64,000 bases of DNA. It comes from Sphingomonas sp. Y57 (lineage in GTDB: Bacteria; Pseudomonadota; Alphaproteobacteria; Sphingomonadales; Sphingomonadaceae). The position numbers and the translations under genes are program-made. Each line of letters begins with the position of its first letter. Position 1 is the first letter of the stretch. This document shows positions 45,224-54,372 of the stretch, one piece after another. The notes under the pieces are model-generated. The model ran no database searches. It was not told where the DNA came from and worked only from the letters and a program-made list of their open reading frames with translations. The DNA is taken from contig NZ_LDES01000027.1 in the NCBI RefSeq assembly GCF_001015195.1, positions 49,442 through 113,441 on the forward strand, read 5' to 3'.

Positions 45224-47047
45224 GTGACCGTTCCGCTCGACCGCATCCGCAACTTTTCGATCATCGCCCATATCGACCATGGCAAGTCGACCCTCGCCGA
45301 TCGCCTGATCCAGCGCACCGGCGGCCTGACCGACCGCGAGATGTCGGCGCAGGTGCTCGACAATATGGACATCGAGAAGGAGCGCGGCATCACCATCAAG
45401 GCGCAGACCGTGCGCCTCGACTACAAGGCCAAGGATGGCCAGGACTATGTTCTCAACCTGATGGACACGCCGGGCCATGTCGACTTCGCCTATGAGGTGT
45501 CGCGCAGCCTGGCGGCGTGCGAGGGCGCGCTGCTCGTCGTCGACGCGGCGCAGGGGGTCGAGGCGCAGACCCTGGCCAACGTCTACCAGTCGATCGAGCA
45601 CGACCATGAGATCGTGCCCGTCATCAACAAGATCGACCTGCCCGCCGCGGAACCCGACAAGGTCAAGGCGGAGATCGAGGATATCATCGGTCTGCCCGCC
45701 GACGACGCCGTCCTTGCCAGTGCCAAGTCCGGCATCGGCATCGATGAGATATTGGAAGCGATCGTCGCCCGCATCCCGGCGCCCAAGGGCGACCCGGCCG
45801 CGCCGCTCAAGGCGATGCTCGTCGATAGCTGGTACGATCCCTATCTCGGCGTCGTCATCCTGATCCGGGTCGTCGAAGGCACGATCCGCAAGGGCCAGCA
45901 GATCAAGTTCATGCAGGCGGATACCGTTCATCTGGTCGACCGTGTCGGCTGTTTCCGGCCGAAGATCGAGCAACTCGGCGAAATGGGCCCCGGCGAGATC
46001 GGGTTCATCACCGCGCAGATCAAGGAGGTCAGCCAGACCGCCGTCGGCGACACCATCACCGATGCAAAGAAACCGACTGCCGAGCCGCTGCCGGGCTTCA
46101 AGGAAGTCCAGCCGGTGGTGTTCTGCGGCCTGTTCCCCGTCGACGCCGCCGATTTCGAGAAGCTGCGCGAGAGCCTCTACAAGCTGCGTCTCAACGACGC
46201 CTCGTTCAGCTTCGAGGCCGAGTCCTCGGCGGCGCTGGGCTTCGGCTTCCGCTGCGGCTTCCTCGGCCTGCTCCACCTGGAAATCATCCAGGAGCGGCTG
46301 ACCCGCGAATATGACCTCGACCTGATCACCACCGCCCCGTCAGTGGTCTATCGCCTCCACCTCAGCCATTCCAAGACCGAGGACGCCAAGGTCATCGAGC
46401 TGCACAACCCGGCCGACATGCCCGATCCCAATCGGATCGACATGATCGAGGAGCCGTGGATCGAGGCGACCATCTATGTCCCCGACGAATATCTCGGCTC
46501 ACTGCTCAAGCTGTGCCAGGATCGGCGCGGCATCCAGAAGAACCTGACCTATGTCGGCGGCCGCGCGCAGATCACCTATGAGCTGCCGCTTAACGAGGTG
46601 GTGTTCGACTTCTATGACCGGCTCAAGTCGATCAGCCGGGGCTATGCCAGCTTCGACTATCACCAGATCGGCTATCGCGAGGGCGACCTCGTCAAGATGA
46701 GCATCATGGTCAACGGCGAACCGGTCGACGCGCTCAGCATGATCGTCCACCGCGCCGCCGCCGAGGCGCGCGGCCGGCACATGTGCGAGCGGCTCAAGGA
46801 CCTCATCCCCCGCCACCTGTTCAAGATCCCGGTGCAGGCCGCTATCGGCGGCAAGGTGATCGCACGCGAGACGATCGCGGCGATGCGCAAGGACGTGACC
46901 GCCAAATGCTATGGCGGCGACGCCACCCGCAAGCGCAAGCTCCTCGAGAAGCAGAAAGAGGGCAAGAAGCGGATGCGCGAATACGGCAACGTCAACATCC
47001 CGCAGGAGGCGTTCATCGCCGCGTTGCGGATGGGCGACGAAGGTTAG
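45224..47047 (+). CDS. lepA: Elongation factor 4 (LepA)
   Basis: This 607-residue translational GTPase back-translocates ribosomes. The P-loop is in [15 protein letters not shown] and the G-domain motifs NKID and [11 protein letters not shown] are present. Domains II, III, V and the LepA-specific C terminus ([21 protein letters not shown] in part) follow. Family alignment favours GTG at 45224 ([16 protein letters not shown]); ATG at 45185 would add 13 residues. Confidence 0.96.
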   Translation: MTVPLDRIRNFSIIAHIDHGKSTLADRLIQRTGGLTDREMSAQVLDNMDIEKERGITIKAQTVRLDYKAKDGQDYVLNLMDTPGHVDFAYEVSRSLAACEGALLVVDAAQGVEAQTLANVYQSIEHDHEIVPVINKIDLPAAEPDKVKAEIEDIIGLPADDAVLASAKSGIGIDEILEAIVARIPAPKGDPAAPLKAMLVDSWYDPYLGVVILIRVVEGTIRKGQQIKFMQADTVHLVDRVGCFRPKIEQLGEMGPGEIGFITAQIKEVSQTAVGDTITDAKKPTAEPLPGFKEVQPVVFCGLFPVDAADFEKLRESLYKLRLNDASFSFEAESSAALGFGFRCGFLGLLHLEIIQERLTREYDLDLITTAPSVVYRLHLSHSKTEDAKVIELHNPADMPDPNRIDMIEEPWIEATIYVPDEYLGSLLKLCQDRRGIQKNLTYVGGRAQITYELPLNEVVFDFYDRLKSISRGYASFDYHQIGYREGDLVKMSIMVNGEPVDALSMIVHRAAAEARGRHMCERLKDLIPRHLFKIPVQAAIGGKVIARETIAAMRKDVTAKCYGGDATRKRKLLEKQKEGKKRMREYGNVNIPQEAFIAALRMGDEG

Positions 47048-47096
47048 GACGCGGCGGAGGGCCGCATATCAATCGCTGATATGTCCCTCGTCCGCT

Positions 47097-47144
47097 CAAA
47101 AAATCGGGCGGCGGACCGCAATGCCCCTTGCCGGTCCGCCGCCC
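47097..47144 (-). terminator. Intrinsic terminator of the radC operon
   Basis: GGGCGGCGGACCG and CGGTCCGCCGCCC form a perfect 13-base stem (47106-47144). On minus it is followed by GATTTTTTGA. It ends minus-strand transcription from the small gene and radC, against lepA. Confidence 0.8.
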
Positions 47145-47255
47145 TGTGGGGGCTGGAAGTCCTCCCTGTGTGTCCCCGGCCGGCCGGATCGGGGGGAGGA
47201 CAGCCGGCCGGGCACCTTTGTTCGGCTTACGCCGAAACCCTGGGTCGCGTTGGCC

Positions 47256-47492
47256 TCAGTGGCGGCTGCGCGGCACGTTCGCTTCCGGCAGCCGAATCCG
47301 CTCGATCTCGGTGGCGACCGCTTTCCACAGGCCGACGCCGTAGCTGTCGCCGTCGCGGATCAGCACACCGATGCGGCTGGCGACATAGCTGTCGGTCTGA
47401 TCGCCGAAATCGTCGATCACCCTTCGCGCGAAGTCCCGGATCATACTGGTCTCCATGACGCTACTACTCTTCTTCTCCAACGGCTGGGACAT
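47256..47492 (-). CDS. Small conserved protein, DUF6961-like
   Basis: This 78-residue protein contains RVIDDFGDQTDSYVASRIG and DGDSYGVGLWKAVATEIERI, which resembles the sphingomonad DUF6961 family. The function is unknown. The ATG at 47492 lies 3 bases after the radC stop; ATG at 47456 with GGAGAAG upstream is an equally plausible start (66 residues). Confidence 0.65.
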   Translation of the reverse strand: MSQPLEKKSSSVMETSMIRDFARRVIDDFGDQTDSYVASRIGVLIRDGDSYGVGLWKAVATEIERIRLPEANVPRSRH

Positions 47493-47495
47493 GCC

Positions 47496-48134
47496 CTAGA
47501 TCAACCCCTCGGCCCGCAGGCTGCGCCAGCCCGTGCGCGCCACTATCAGGTGGTCATGCACCGCGATGTCGAGCGTCCGGGCCGCCGCAACAAGATGCGC
47601 GGTCGCCTTCACGTCGGCCTGGCAGGGGGTCGGATCTCCCGACGGATGATTATGGACCACGATCAACGCGGTCGCGCCGACCTCCAGCGCCCGCTTCAAT
47701 ATCTCACGCGGATAGAGCGGCGCCTGGTTCACCGTGCCGCGCGCCATCACCTCGTCGCGCAGCAGCCGGTTGGTCGAATTGAGAAAGAGTACCCTGAGAT
47801 GCTCGATCGCGTTGTAGGCCATCGCGGCGAACAGATAATTGGTCAGCGCCTCGGAGCTGGAGAGGATCGGGCTCTGGCCGAGCCGGGTCCGCAGCGAATG
47901 AAGCATCGCGACGCGCATCGCGACCAGAAAGTCGACGACCTGACCGTCCTCGGGAAGGCAGGCGTGGAGCAGGCCGGGCTCGGCCGCCAGGATCGCGGGA
48001 AGGCTGCCGAATTCATCGAGCAGCTCGTCGACGATCGCGCCGCTATGCGCGAGCGCGAGCGGCTGGAGCAGCGCTTCTAGTATCTCGCGACATTCGCCCT
48101 GGGGATCGAGGCTTGCCTCCGGCGGAAGTTCCAC
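47496..48134 (-). CDS. radC: RadC-family (JAMM) protein
   Basis: This protein of about 212 residues has a helical N-terminal part (FGSLPAILAAEPGLL) and a JAMM metalloprotease-like domain with HNHPSGDPTPCQADV (HxH and Asp zinc ligands). The family is of unknown function despite its name. The longer frame to 48281 overlaps the upstream membrane protein by 205 bases. GTG at 48134 gives a family-length protein with a 58-base overlap and is preferred; the start is not certain. Confidence 0.85.
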   Translation of the reverse strand: MELPPEASLDPQGECREILEALLQPLALAHSGAIVDELLDEFGSLPAILAAEPGLLHACLPEDGQVVDFLVAMRVAMLHSLRTRLGQSPILSSSEALTNYLFAAMAYNAIEHLRVLFLNSTNRLLRDEVMARGTVNQAPLYPREILKRALEVGATALIVVHNHPSGDPTPCQADVKATAHLVAAARTLDIAVHDHLIVARTGWRSLRAEGLI

Positions 48135-48529
48135 GTTCCGACCGCTATGCCCACCAGCATGGGATATGCCCAGAATTCCTGCGCGTTCGCGTAGGCCAAG
48201 GCCGCCACCGAGCGATCGGCTAGACTGGCCAGGTGAATGGTCACCGCGATCAAATGGAAGGATGTTACCCATATCGGCCAATATCGATCACTGGAGAGGG
48301 CAAGATTGCCGAAGGCCGCGAGCACGAGCAGGTCGACGATGATGATCCCCGCTTCGGGCGAGCGCCAACCCGGATAGAAGGAGTTGGCTGCCACGACGGT
48401 GAGGATCGAGCCGACGACCATGATCGCCGCTCCGACCCTTTCGGGCCAGCCGCCGCGCCATCCCGCATAGGAGGCGACGGCGACCAGCGCGAACAGGTAC
48501 AAGAGCTGGAAGAACAGGGCGAGCAGCAT
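48077..48529 (-). CDS. Small multi-span membrane protein
   Basis: This 150-residue protein has about five hydrophobic helices (FFQLLYLFALVAVASYAGW, VGAAIMVVGSILTVVAANSF, IIIVDLLVLAAFGNLAL and two more). No named family is recognised. Its 3' end overlaps the radC start, so the two are translationally linked. Confidence 0.72.
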   Translation of the reverse strand: MLLALFFQLLYLFALVAVASYAGWRGGWPERVGAAIMVVGSILTVVAANSFYPGWRSPEAGIIIVDLLVLAAFGNLALSSDRYWPIWVTSFHLIAVTIHLASLADRSVAALAYANAQEFWAYPMLVGIAVGTWNFRRRQASIPRANVARY

Positions 48530-48601
48530 GCGGCGACCGAATCATAAGGACATTCCCCGGTCAAGCATGGTTGCGACGCCCCGCTGCCAGCGGGGCGAGC
48601 C

Positions 48602-48961
48602 TCAGGCGGCTGCGACCTCGGTGAGGTGGCGGACTTCCGAGTTGAACGGCTTGCCGACCAGGCCACCCAGGCCATAGGTCTTCAGGCCGATCTCGTCCTT
48701 GGTGGCAGCCAGCTCGCGGTGGCTGGCGATGATCTTGGCGCGCGCCTTGACCAGCGTGGAGAAGCTCTCCGCGGCATATTCCAGCGCTTCCTGGGCGACT
48801 TCGCAGGCCAGGTCGGCCTCGGCGCGGGCAGCCGGGATGAAGCCGGTCAGCTCGGCGGTCTTGGCAATGGCGAGGTCGATCGCATGCTCGGCGGCCATCA
48901 GCCGGTCGGCGACGCCCTGGGCAACTTCGCGGCGCTTGAGAATGGTCTGGCGATTGAACAT
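48602..48961 (-). CDS. Hypothetical helical protein
   Basis: This 119-residue protein starts MFNRQTILKRREVAQGVADR behind GGGAGCAGCAC and is nearly all helix with Ala/Glu repeats (AARAEADLACEVAQEALEYA). The C terminus LKTYGLGGLVGKPFNSEVRH is conserved-looking. No signal peptide or domain is seen. It lies between the membrane protein and the LuxR-type gene, same strand. Confidence 0.65.
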   Translation of the reverse strand: MFNRQTILKRREVAQGVADRLMAAEHAIDLAIAKTAELTGFIPAARAEADLACEVAQEALEYAAESFSTLVKARAKIIASHRELAATKDEIGLKTYGLGGLVGKPFNSEVRHLTEVAAA

Positions 48962-49035
48962 GTGCTGCTCCCTTCGCACGGCCTGTCCGCAGGCCGCACG
49001 TCCCTGTTTCGACGATGAATGGTATTCGGGTGCGC

Positions 49036-49587
49036 TTAGGCCTGGAAAAGGCGCTTCAGCGCGTCGAGGCCGGCGAGAAGTCCGCCGAATGCAAGCGCCG
49101 AGGCAATGGCGATCGAAACGATCCACCCCAGACGCTGCACGATGCTTAGGTCATTACGCTCCCTCCCCGGCGTGGGGATGGGCAGGTTGACGAAGCCGCC
49201 GGTGGCGAATGCGGGTGTCCGGAACGCGATCTGCTCTTCCCGAACTGCACTGCCGTGGTAGCCGCTGTCCTCCTGCCGAACCCCATGAATGTCGGACAGC
49301 CCGACAGTGGCATGGACGGGCTGGGGAGCAACATGCGACGATTGATATACGGCTGATTGATATGCGTTCGGGGTCTCGTATTTCGCCAGGATTCGCGCCG
49401 CTTCGAAGCGATTTGCGACGCCCAGGGTCTGGATCGCCATGCGCAGCCGCTGGTCGACGGTATGGGGGGATATGCCCAGTTCGCGCGCGATGTCCTTGGA
49501 CGAAAGATGCATGAGAACCATACGCAGGCAAACGCGCTGCGCTTCGGTGAGCTTCTCTATGCGATCCGATTCCATGGCACCGATCAT
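49036..49587 (-). CDS. LuxR-type HTH regulator with C-terminal membrane helix
   Basis: This 183-residue protein has an N-terminal LuxR (GerE) HTH: TEAQRVCLRMVLMHLSSKDI, then ARELGISPHTVDQRLRMAI. A Gln/His/Ser-rich linker follows, and one C-terminal transmembrane helix (WIVSIAIASALAFGGLLAGL). No sensor or receiver domain exists, so the HTH would be tethered to the membrane. The ATG at 49587 follows GAGGATTGGCGAT. Confidence 0.82.
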   Translation of the reverse strand: MIGAMESDRIEKLTEAQRVCLRMVLMHLSSKDIARELGISPHTVDQRLRMAIQTLGVANRFEAARILAKYETPNAYQSAVYQSSHVAPQPVHATVGLSDIHGVRQEDSGYHGSAVREEQIAFRTPAFATGGFVNLPIPTPGRERNDLSIVQRLGWIVSIAIASALAFGGLLAGLDALKRLFQA

Positions 49588-49769
49588 ATCGCCAATCCTC
49601 GACTGTGTAAAATCCGACACAAGGGAGAGGCATGATCGCGGCTGATGAAGCAACGGTGACATGCCCCGTGACATGGCTCCGGCATTGATAGGGCATTGAT
49701 ATGCGGGCGGGCGTCGATACCACGCCGCTGAGCATTGCGATCATCCGGCGCGGCCCCTAGGCTCGCGCC

Positions 49770-50900
49770 ATGGCGGCGGGGGACCATCGGCAGGCGAGCC
49801 GAATCGCGATCGTGGGGACGGGCTATGTCGCCGACCTCTACATGCCCTCGCTGCGTACCTTCCCCGGGCTGGAGGTCGTCGGCGCCTGGGACGTCGATCC
49901 CATCCGCCTCGCCGCCTTCGCGGGGCAGTGGTCGATCGATTCTGCCGCCAACCTTGCCGACCTGCTTGCCCGGCGGCCGGCGATCGTCCTGAACCTCACC
50001 AATCCCCACGCCCATGCCGGCGTCACCCGCGCGGCGCTCGAAGCCGCCTGCCATGTCTGGAGTGAGAAGCCACTCGCGCTCGATCTCGGCGAGGCGGAGG
50101 AGCTCGCCCTGCTCGCGCGGGAGCGCGGGCTTCACCTCGCCTCGGCGCCATGCAGCGTGCTCGGGCGTGCCGCGCAGACCGTCTGGGCGGCATTGCGTGA
50201 GGGACGGATCGGCACGGCACGGCTTGTCTATGCCGAGCTCGACGACGGCTTCCTGCCGGCCGCGCCCTATCCGCGCTGGCGCTCGGCGAGCGGTGCGCCC
50301 TGGCCCGCGGACGACGAATTCCGCACCGGCTGCACGGTCGAACATGCCGGCTATTATCTGTCCTGGCTGATGGCGATGTTCGGACCGGCGCGCCGGATCG
50401 TCGGCGGGTCGGCACGGCTGCTCGACCCTGGCCAGACCGGTACAGGCCATGCTGCTCCGGATTATGCGTCGGCGACATTGTATTTTGACGCGATGGTGGC
50501 GCGGCTCACCTGCTCGATCGTCGCCCGCCACGATCATCGGCTCCGTATCTTCGGCGATGACGGCGTGCTCGAGATCGGGGAGGCCTGGGCGAATGACGCC
50601 CGGGTCCGCGTCCGACGCCGCCACGTCCTCCGCCGCCGGCTTATCGACAACCCCTTTGCGGCGACGGTCCGTCCGCGCGGGGCCGGCCACCCCATGGTCC
50701 GGCGGCGCGGCGCGGCGTCCATGAACTTCGCGCTCGGCGTCGCCGAGATGGCACGGGCGATCGCCGAGGGCCGCACCCCGCGCCTCGCCGGCGATTTCGC
50801 GCTCCATCTGACCGAGGTCGTATTGGCGATGCAGGCGGGCGGCGACTATCGGCCGCGCACCGGCTTCGCGCCGATCGCGCCGATGGACTGGGGCGCGTGA
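49770..50900 (+). CDS. Gfo/Idh/MocA family oxidoreductase
   Basis: This 376-residue protein has an NAD-binding Rossmann fold (AIVGTGYVADLYMPSL), then NLTNPHAHAGVTRAALEAACHVW in part with SEKPLAL (the EKP signature), and a C-terminal substrate domain. Relatives oxidise or epimerise sugar nucleotides and other glycans. It opens a three-gene operon with a second Gfo/Idh protein and a GT4 enzyme, pointing to glycan synthesis. The stop overlaps the next gene (GTGA). Confidence 0.88.
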   Translation: MAAGDHRQASRIAIVGTGYVADLYMPSLRTFPGLEVVGAWDVDPIRLAAFAGQWSIDSAANLADLLARRPAIVLNLTNPHAHAGVTRAALEAACHVWSEKPLALDLGEAEELALLARERGLHLASAPCSVLGRAAQTVWAALREGRIGTARLVYAELDDGFLPAAPYPRWRSASGAPWPADDEFRTGCTVEHAGYYLSWLMAMFGPARRIVGGSARLLDPGQTGTGHAAPDYASATLYFDAMVARLTCSIVARHDHRLRIFGDDGVLEIGEAWANDARVRVRRRHVLRRRLIDNPFAATVRPRGAGHPMVRRRGAASMNFALGVAEMARAIAEGRTPRLAGDFALHLTEVVLAMQAGGDYRPRTGFAPIAPMDWGA

Positions 50901-51817
50901 CCCCCCCGCCGCTGCGCTTTTCGGTGGTCGGACGCGGCCGGATGGCGGCGACGATGCGCGCACTGGTCGGCGACGTCGGCGAGGCCGAGGCCGAGGCCGT
51001 CTATATAGCCGGCCGCAATCGCGACCATGCCGCCCGTTCGCTGGCCGCGCTCGCCGCCGGCAAGGCGGTGCTGTGCGAGAAGCCGGCGGCGATGAACCTC
51101 GCGGAAGCGGAGGCGGTGGTGGCGGAGTCGCGTCGCACCGGACTGCTCTATATGGAGGCGGTGGCCACGCCCTTTCTGCCCGCAGTGGCGGCCGCACTGG
51201 GCGCGGCGCGGTCGGGGCGGCTTGGCACGCCCGCCCATGTCGAGGCCAGCTTCGGCTACCGCGTGCGGCGCGCCGACCGTCCTCGCCTGTTCGAGGCGGA
51301 CGGGGGAGTGCTCGCTGACCGGGCGGTCTATCCGCTGATGCTCGCGTTGATCGCGCTCGGCCCGGTGCGAGCGATGCGCGCCACCGTCGATCGCGACGCC
51401 AGGGGGACCGACGTTGCCGCCCGGATCGCGCTCGACCATGAGGGCGGCGGTCGCTCCGATCTGGCGGTCTCGTTCGTCGAATGCCTGGACAACAGCCTGC
51501 ATATTGCCGGCGACGCTGGCGCGGTCGAGGTCCAGCCGCCTCTCCTGACCGCACAGCGGCTGCGCTTCACCGGTCCCGGCCGGGCGGCACCTTCGCGGCT
51601 GTGGCGCCATGCCCGGCAGAATCCGCTGGCGCGACGCCTGGCCGACCTCGGCAGCCGGGGATCTGCGCGCTGGCATCCGTTCGGCGTCAGCCCCTACGCC
51701 CATGAACTCGAACATTTCGCCGCGCTCTACCGCGCCGGGGCGGTGGAGAGCCCGGTGGTCAGCCACGCGCGAATGGTCGAAGTCGCCCGTCTCGTCGAGC
51801 AGGCACGCCGCGCATGA
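50897..51817 (+). CDS. Gfo/Idh/MocA family protein with shortened Rossmann domain
   Basis: This 306-residue protein keeps the glycine loop VVGRGRMAATM and the KAVLCEKPAAMNL signature, but only about 20 residues separate the glycine helix from VYIAGRNRDHAARSL. Normal members have about 60 here, including the acidic residue that binds the NAD ribose. It is clearly a family member by its C-terminal half. Dinucleotide binding may be altered or lost. The start is GTG overlapping the previous stop. Confidence 0.8.
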   Translation: MTPPPLRFSVVGRGRMAATMRALVGDVGEAEAEAVYIAGRNRDHAARSLAALAAGKAVLCEKPAAMNLAEAEAVVAESRRTGLLYMEAVATPFLPAVAAALGAARSGRLGTPAHVEASFGYRVRRADRPRLFEADGGVLADRAVYPLMLALIALGPVRAMRATVDRDARGTDVAARIALDHEGGGRSDLAVSFVECLDNSLHIAGDAGAVEVQPPLLTAQRLRFTGPGRAAPSRLWRHARQNPLARRLADLGSRGSARWHPFGVSPYAHELEHFAALYRAGAVESPVVSHARMVEVARLVEQARRA

Positions 51818-53016
51818 AGCTTGCCTATCTTCTCAACAGCTATCCGATGACGAGCACCACCTTCATCCGGCGGGAGATCGCCGCGATCGAGCGGGCGGGA
51901 GTGCCGGTCAAGCGCTTCGCGGTGCGGCACTGGGCCGAGCGGCTGATCGATCCGCAGGACAGGACCGAGCAGGCTCGGACCGAATATCTGATGACGGCAC
52001 GGGCCGGCCGGCTGGCCGCTGGTCTCGCCGCGCAGGCGCTCCGTCATCCGCGCCGGTTCGGCGCAGGGCTGACGGCAGCGACGGCGCTATACCGCGCGGC
52101 CGGCGGGGGAGTGATCCGCCACGTCGCCTATCTGGCCCAGGCGATACGGCTGAAGCAGCGTTGCGACGCGCTCGGTATCACGCATGTCCATGCCCATTTC
52201 TCGACCAACGCGGCCGCTGTCGCGATGCTGTGTCGGCAATTGGGCGGGCCGCACTACAGCTTCACCGTCCATGGGCCTGATGAGCTGGAGGGCTTCGGGG
52301 CGAACAGCCTCACCGAAAAGGCGCTCCACGCTCGGGCGGTGATCGCGATCAGCGGCTATTGCCGCGACCGGCTGTGCGCACATCTTCCCGAAAGCCTGTG
52401 GGACAGGGTTCGGATCATCCCATGCGGCCTCGACCTGCACGCCTATCCGCCGGAGCCACCAGCGCCGTCGATGAGCGGGCGGCTGCTGTCGGTCGGCCGG
52501 CTTTGTCCCCAGAAGGCGCAGGTCGAGATTCCGGCGGCGGTCGCAGCGGCAGTCGCGGCTGGCCATTCCGAAGTGTCGGTGGAGCTGATCGGCGACGGCG
52601 AGAGCCGTGGTGCGATCGAGCGGGAGATCAGGAGGACGGGCACCGACCGGCGGATCAAGCTGCTCGGCTGGCGCGACAACGCCGATGTCCGGCGCCGGAT
52701 GGGCGAGGCCTGCGCGCTGCTGCTTCCCAGCCATGCCGAGGGACTGCCCATCGTCATCATGGAGGCGTTCGCGCTCGGCCGTCCGGTGATCGCTACCCGT
52801 ATCGCCGCTATACCCGAACTGGTCGACGAACCGTGCGGCTGGCTGGTCGAGCCCGGCGACGCCGCGGGGCTCGCGGCGGCGATCGGCGCGGCCATGGATG
52901 CGACCGAGGCCGATCTGACGCGGATGGGGGCCGAGGCGCGCAGGCGCATAGCCGCCCGCCACGACCTCGACCGCATCGCCCCCGAACTGATCGCGCTGCT
53001 CGCGGCGGGGGACTAG
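51814..53016 (+). CDS. GT4-type glycosyltransferase
   Basis: This 400-residue GT-B enzyme is of glycosyltransferase family 4, WcaL-like. The N-terminal half holds THVHAHFSTNAAAVAMLCRQ and SFTVHGPDELEGFG. The C-terminal nucleotide-sugar site shows HAEGLPIVIMEAFALGRPVI and the RLGLR-like SVGRLCPQKAQ. The ATG overlaps the previous stop (ATGA). The stop codon CTAG overlaps the convergent hypothetical gene by 4 bases. Confidence 0.92.
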   Translation: MKLAYLLNSYPMTSTTFIRREIAAIERAGVPVKRFAVRHWAERLIDPQDRTEQARTEYLMTARAGRLAAGLAAQALRHPRRFGAGLTAATALYRAAGGGVIRHVAYLAQAIRLKQRCDALGITHVHAHFSTNAAAVAMLCRQLGGPHYSFTVHGPDELEGFGANSLTEKALHARAVIAISGYCRDRLCAHLPESLWDRVRIIPCGLDLHAYPPEPPAPSMSGRLLSVGRLCPQKAQVEIPAAVAAAVAAGHSEVSVELIGDGESRGAIEREIRRTGTDRRIKLLGWRDNADVRRRMGEACALLLPSHAEGLPIVIMEAFALGRPVIATRIAAIPELVDEPCGWLVEPGDAAGLAAAIGAAMDATEADLTRMGAEARRRIAARHDLDRIAPELIALLAAGD

Positions 53017-53273
53017 GGCGGGCCGACCCGGCCGGTGAGGCTTTCGAGCGGGGCGCCGCGTGTCGCTGCGTCGAGATCGTCGGCGCGCAGAATGGCGGCA
53101 ACGGTGGCACAGCGCTGGCCCGCATGATCGAGGGCCTGGAGTTGGCCGAGGTGGCGGCGGGCGAGGACCTCATCATCGATCAGGGCGAGGCCCAGCGCTT
53201 CGAGTTGCGCGCGCGCCGCGTCGAGTTCGTCGGCAAGCAGTGCCAGCAGTCGGGGGCGGTCGACCGATGCCAC
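53013..53273 (-). CDS. Hypothetical helical protein of the cheY-cheB cluster
   Basis: This 86-residue, helix-rich protein (LLALLADELDAARAQLEALG, QLQALDHAGQRCATVAAIL) lies 9 bases after cheB on the same strand. Small helical proteins of this kind accompany alphaproteobacterial chemotaxis genes, so a chemotaxis link is inferred. No family is assigned. Confidence 0.6.
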   Translation of the reverse strand: MASVDRPRLLALLADELDAARAQLEALGLALIDDEVLARRHLGQLQALDHAGQRCATVAAILRADDLDAATRGAPLESLTGRVGPP

Positions 53274-53282
53274 GGCTGGGAC

Positions 53283-54359
53283 TCAGGCCGCCGCGTGGGC
53301 GGCGGCGCGGCAGCCGTCGAGGAGCGCGGCGGCGATCGCGTCGAGCGGCAGATCGCGGGTGATTGCCCCGGCCTCGCGGGCGGCGGCCGGCGCCTGGTCG
53401 ACGAGGCAGCTAGGCGAATCCTGGGCGATGGTGAGCGCGCCGCTGGCGTGGAGGGCCTTCATGCCGGCGACACCGTCGGTCCCGATGCCGGTCAGGATCA
53501 CGCCGACCGTGTTGGCTCCGGCGGTGCGGGCGGCGGTCGCGAACAGCAGGCTTGCGGAGGGGCGCGCGCCGTTGACCGGGTCGGTCCGCAGCAGCTTGAC
53601 CGACGGATCGGGCCAGCGGTCGATCACCGCGTGCATGGCGGGATCGCAGGCGATCTGTATTTCGCCCTGGCGGAGCGGCCGGCCGTCCTCGGCGAGCACC
53701 ACCCTGGCCTGGCAGTGCGTTTTGAGCCGCTGCATCAGCGGCGGGACGAGTTCGGGCTCGATCCGCAGGGAGATGACGACAGGCGGGGTGTCGGCCGGCA
53801 GGCCGGGCAGGAGATGGAGCAGCGCGTCGACTCCGCCGGTCGACGCGCTCATCACCCCAATCCTGCCGTTCCAGTCGAAAGCCGAGTGGTGCTGATGATG
53901 GTGATGCGCCCCGGCGCGGGCCGGGACATCTCTGGCATAGCGCGCTGAGCGTGCCGAGCCGTTGGCCGCGGCAACAACCAGCGTACTCAGCCGCTGCGCG
54001 AATTCCTCGCGATTCTCCGACGTCGGCTTGGGGAAGCAGTCGAGGGCGCCGCGTTCCAGCGCCTGGAAGGAAGCCTCCGCCCCCTTCTGGGTAAGCGACG
54101 AGAGCATGATCACCGGCATCGGCCGGTCGCGCATGACCTCTTCCAGATAGTCGAGACCGTTCATGCCGGGCATCTCGATGTCGAGGGTCATGACATTGGG
54201 GCGCAGCCGGGCGATCATCTGCCGAGCCTCCTCGGCGCTGGCGGCGGTGCCGACCACCTCGACGCCGGGCGCGCGGTCGAAGATCGACCCGAAGAAGGCG
54301 CGCATGGTGAGGGAGTCGTCGACGACGAGCACGCGAGCCCGGGTACGGACGGAAATCAT
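53283..54359 (-). CDS. cheB: CheB-type receiver-methylesterase with altered catalytic triad
   Basis: This 358-residue protein has an N-terminal receiver (VVDDSLTMRAFF, LDIEMPGM with the phospho-Asp) and a C-terminal CheB domain. CheB removes methyl or amide groups from chemoreceptors. The triad Ser is in SASTGG and Asp in GTDG. At the place of the catalytic His (VQHMP in normal CheB) this protein reads ISLRIEP with Arg, so activity is doubtful. The DNA (CGG codon) confirms this. A linker has AHHHHQHH. It starts 13 bases after the cheY-like stop. Confidence 0.88.
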   Translation of the reverse strand: MISVRTRARVLVVDDSLTMRAFFGSIFDRAPGVEVVGTAASAEEARQMIARLRPNVMTLDIEMPGMNGLDYLEEVMRDRPMPVIMLSSLTQKGAEASFQALERGALDCFPKPTSENREEFAQRLSTLVVAAANGSARSARYARDVPARAGAHHHHQHHSAFDWNGRIGVMSASTGGVDALLHLLPGLPADTPPVVISLRIEPELVPPLMQRLKTHCQARVVLAEDGRPLRQGEIQIACDPAMHAVIDRWPDPSVKLLRTDPVNGARPSASLLFATAARTAGANTVGVILTGIGTDGVAGMKALHASGALTIAQDSPSCLVDQAPAAAREAGAITRDLPLDAIAAALLDGCRAAAHAAA

Positions 54360-54372
54360 GCCGGGAGCCTTC

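Noticed and set aside
47048..47105. A terminator of lepA on plus
   Set aside because: The CATATCA/TGATATG hairpin has no T-run on plus; the convincing hairpin with T-run works on minus.
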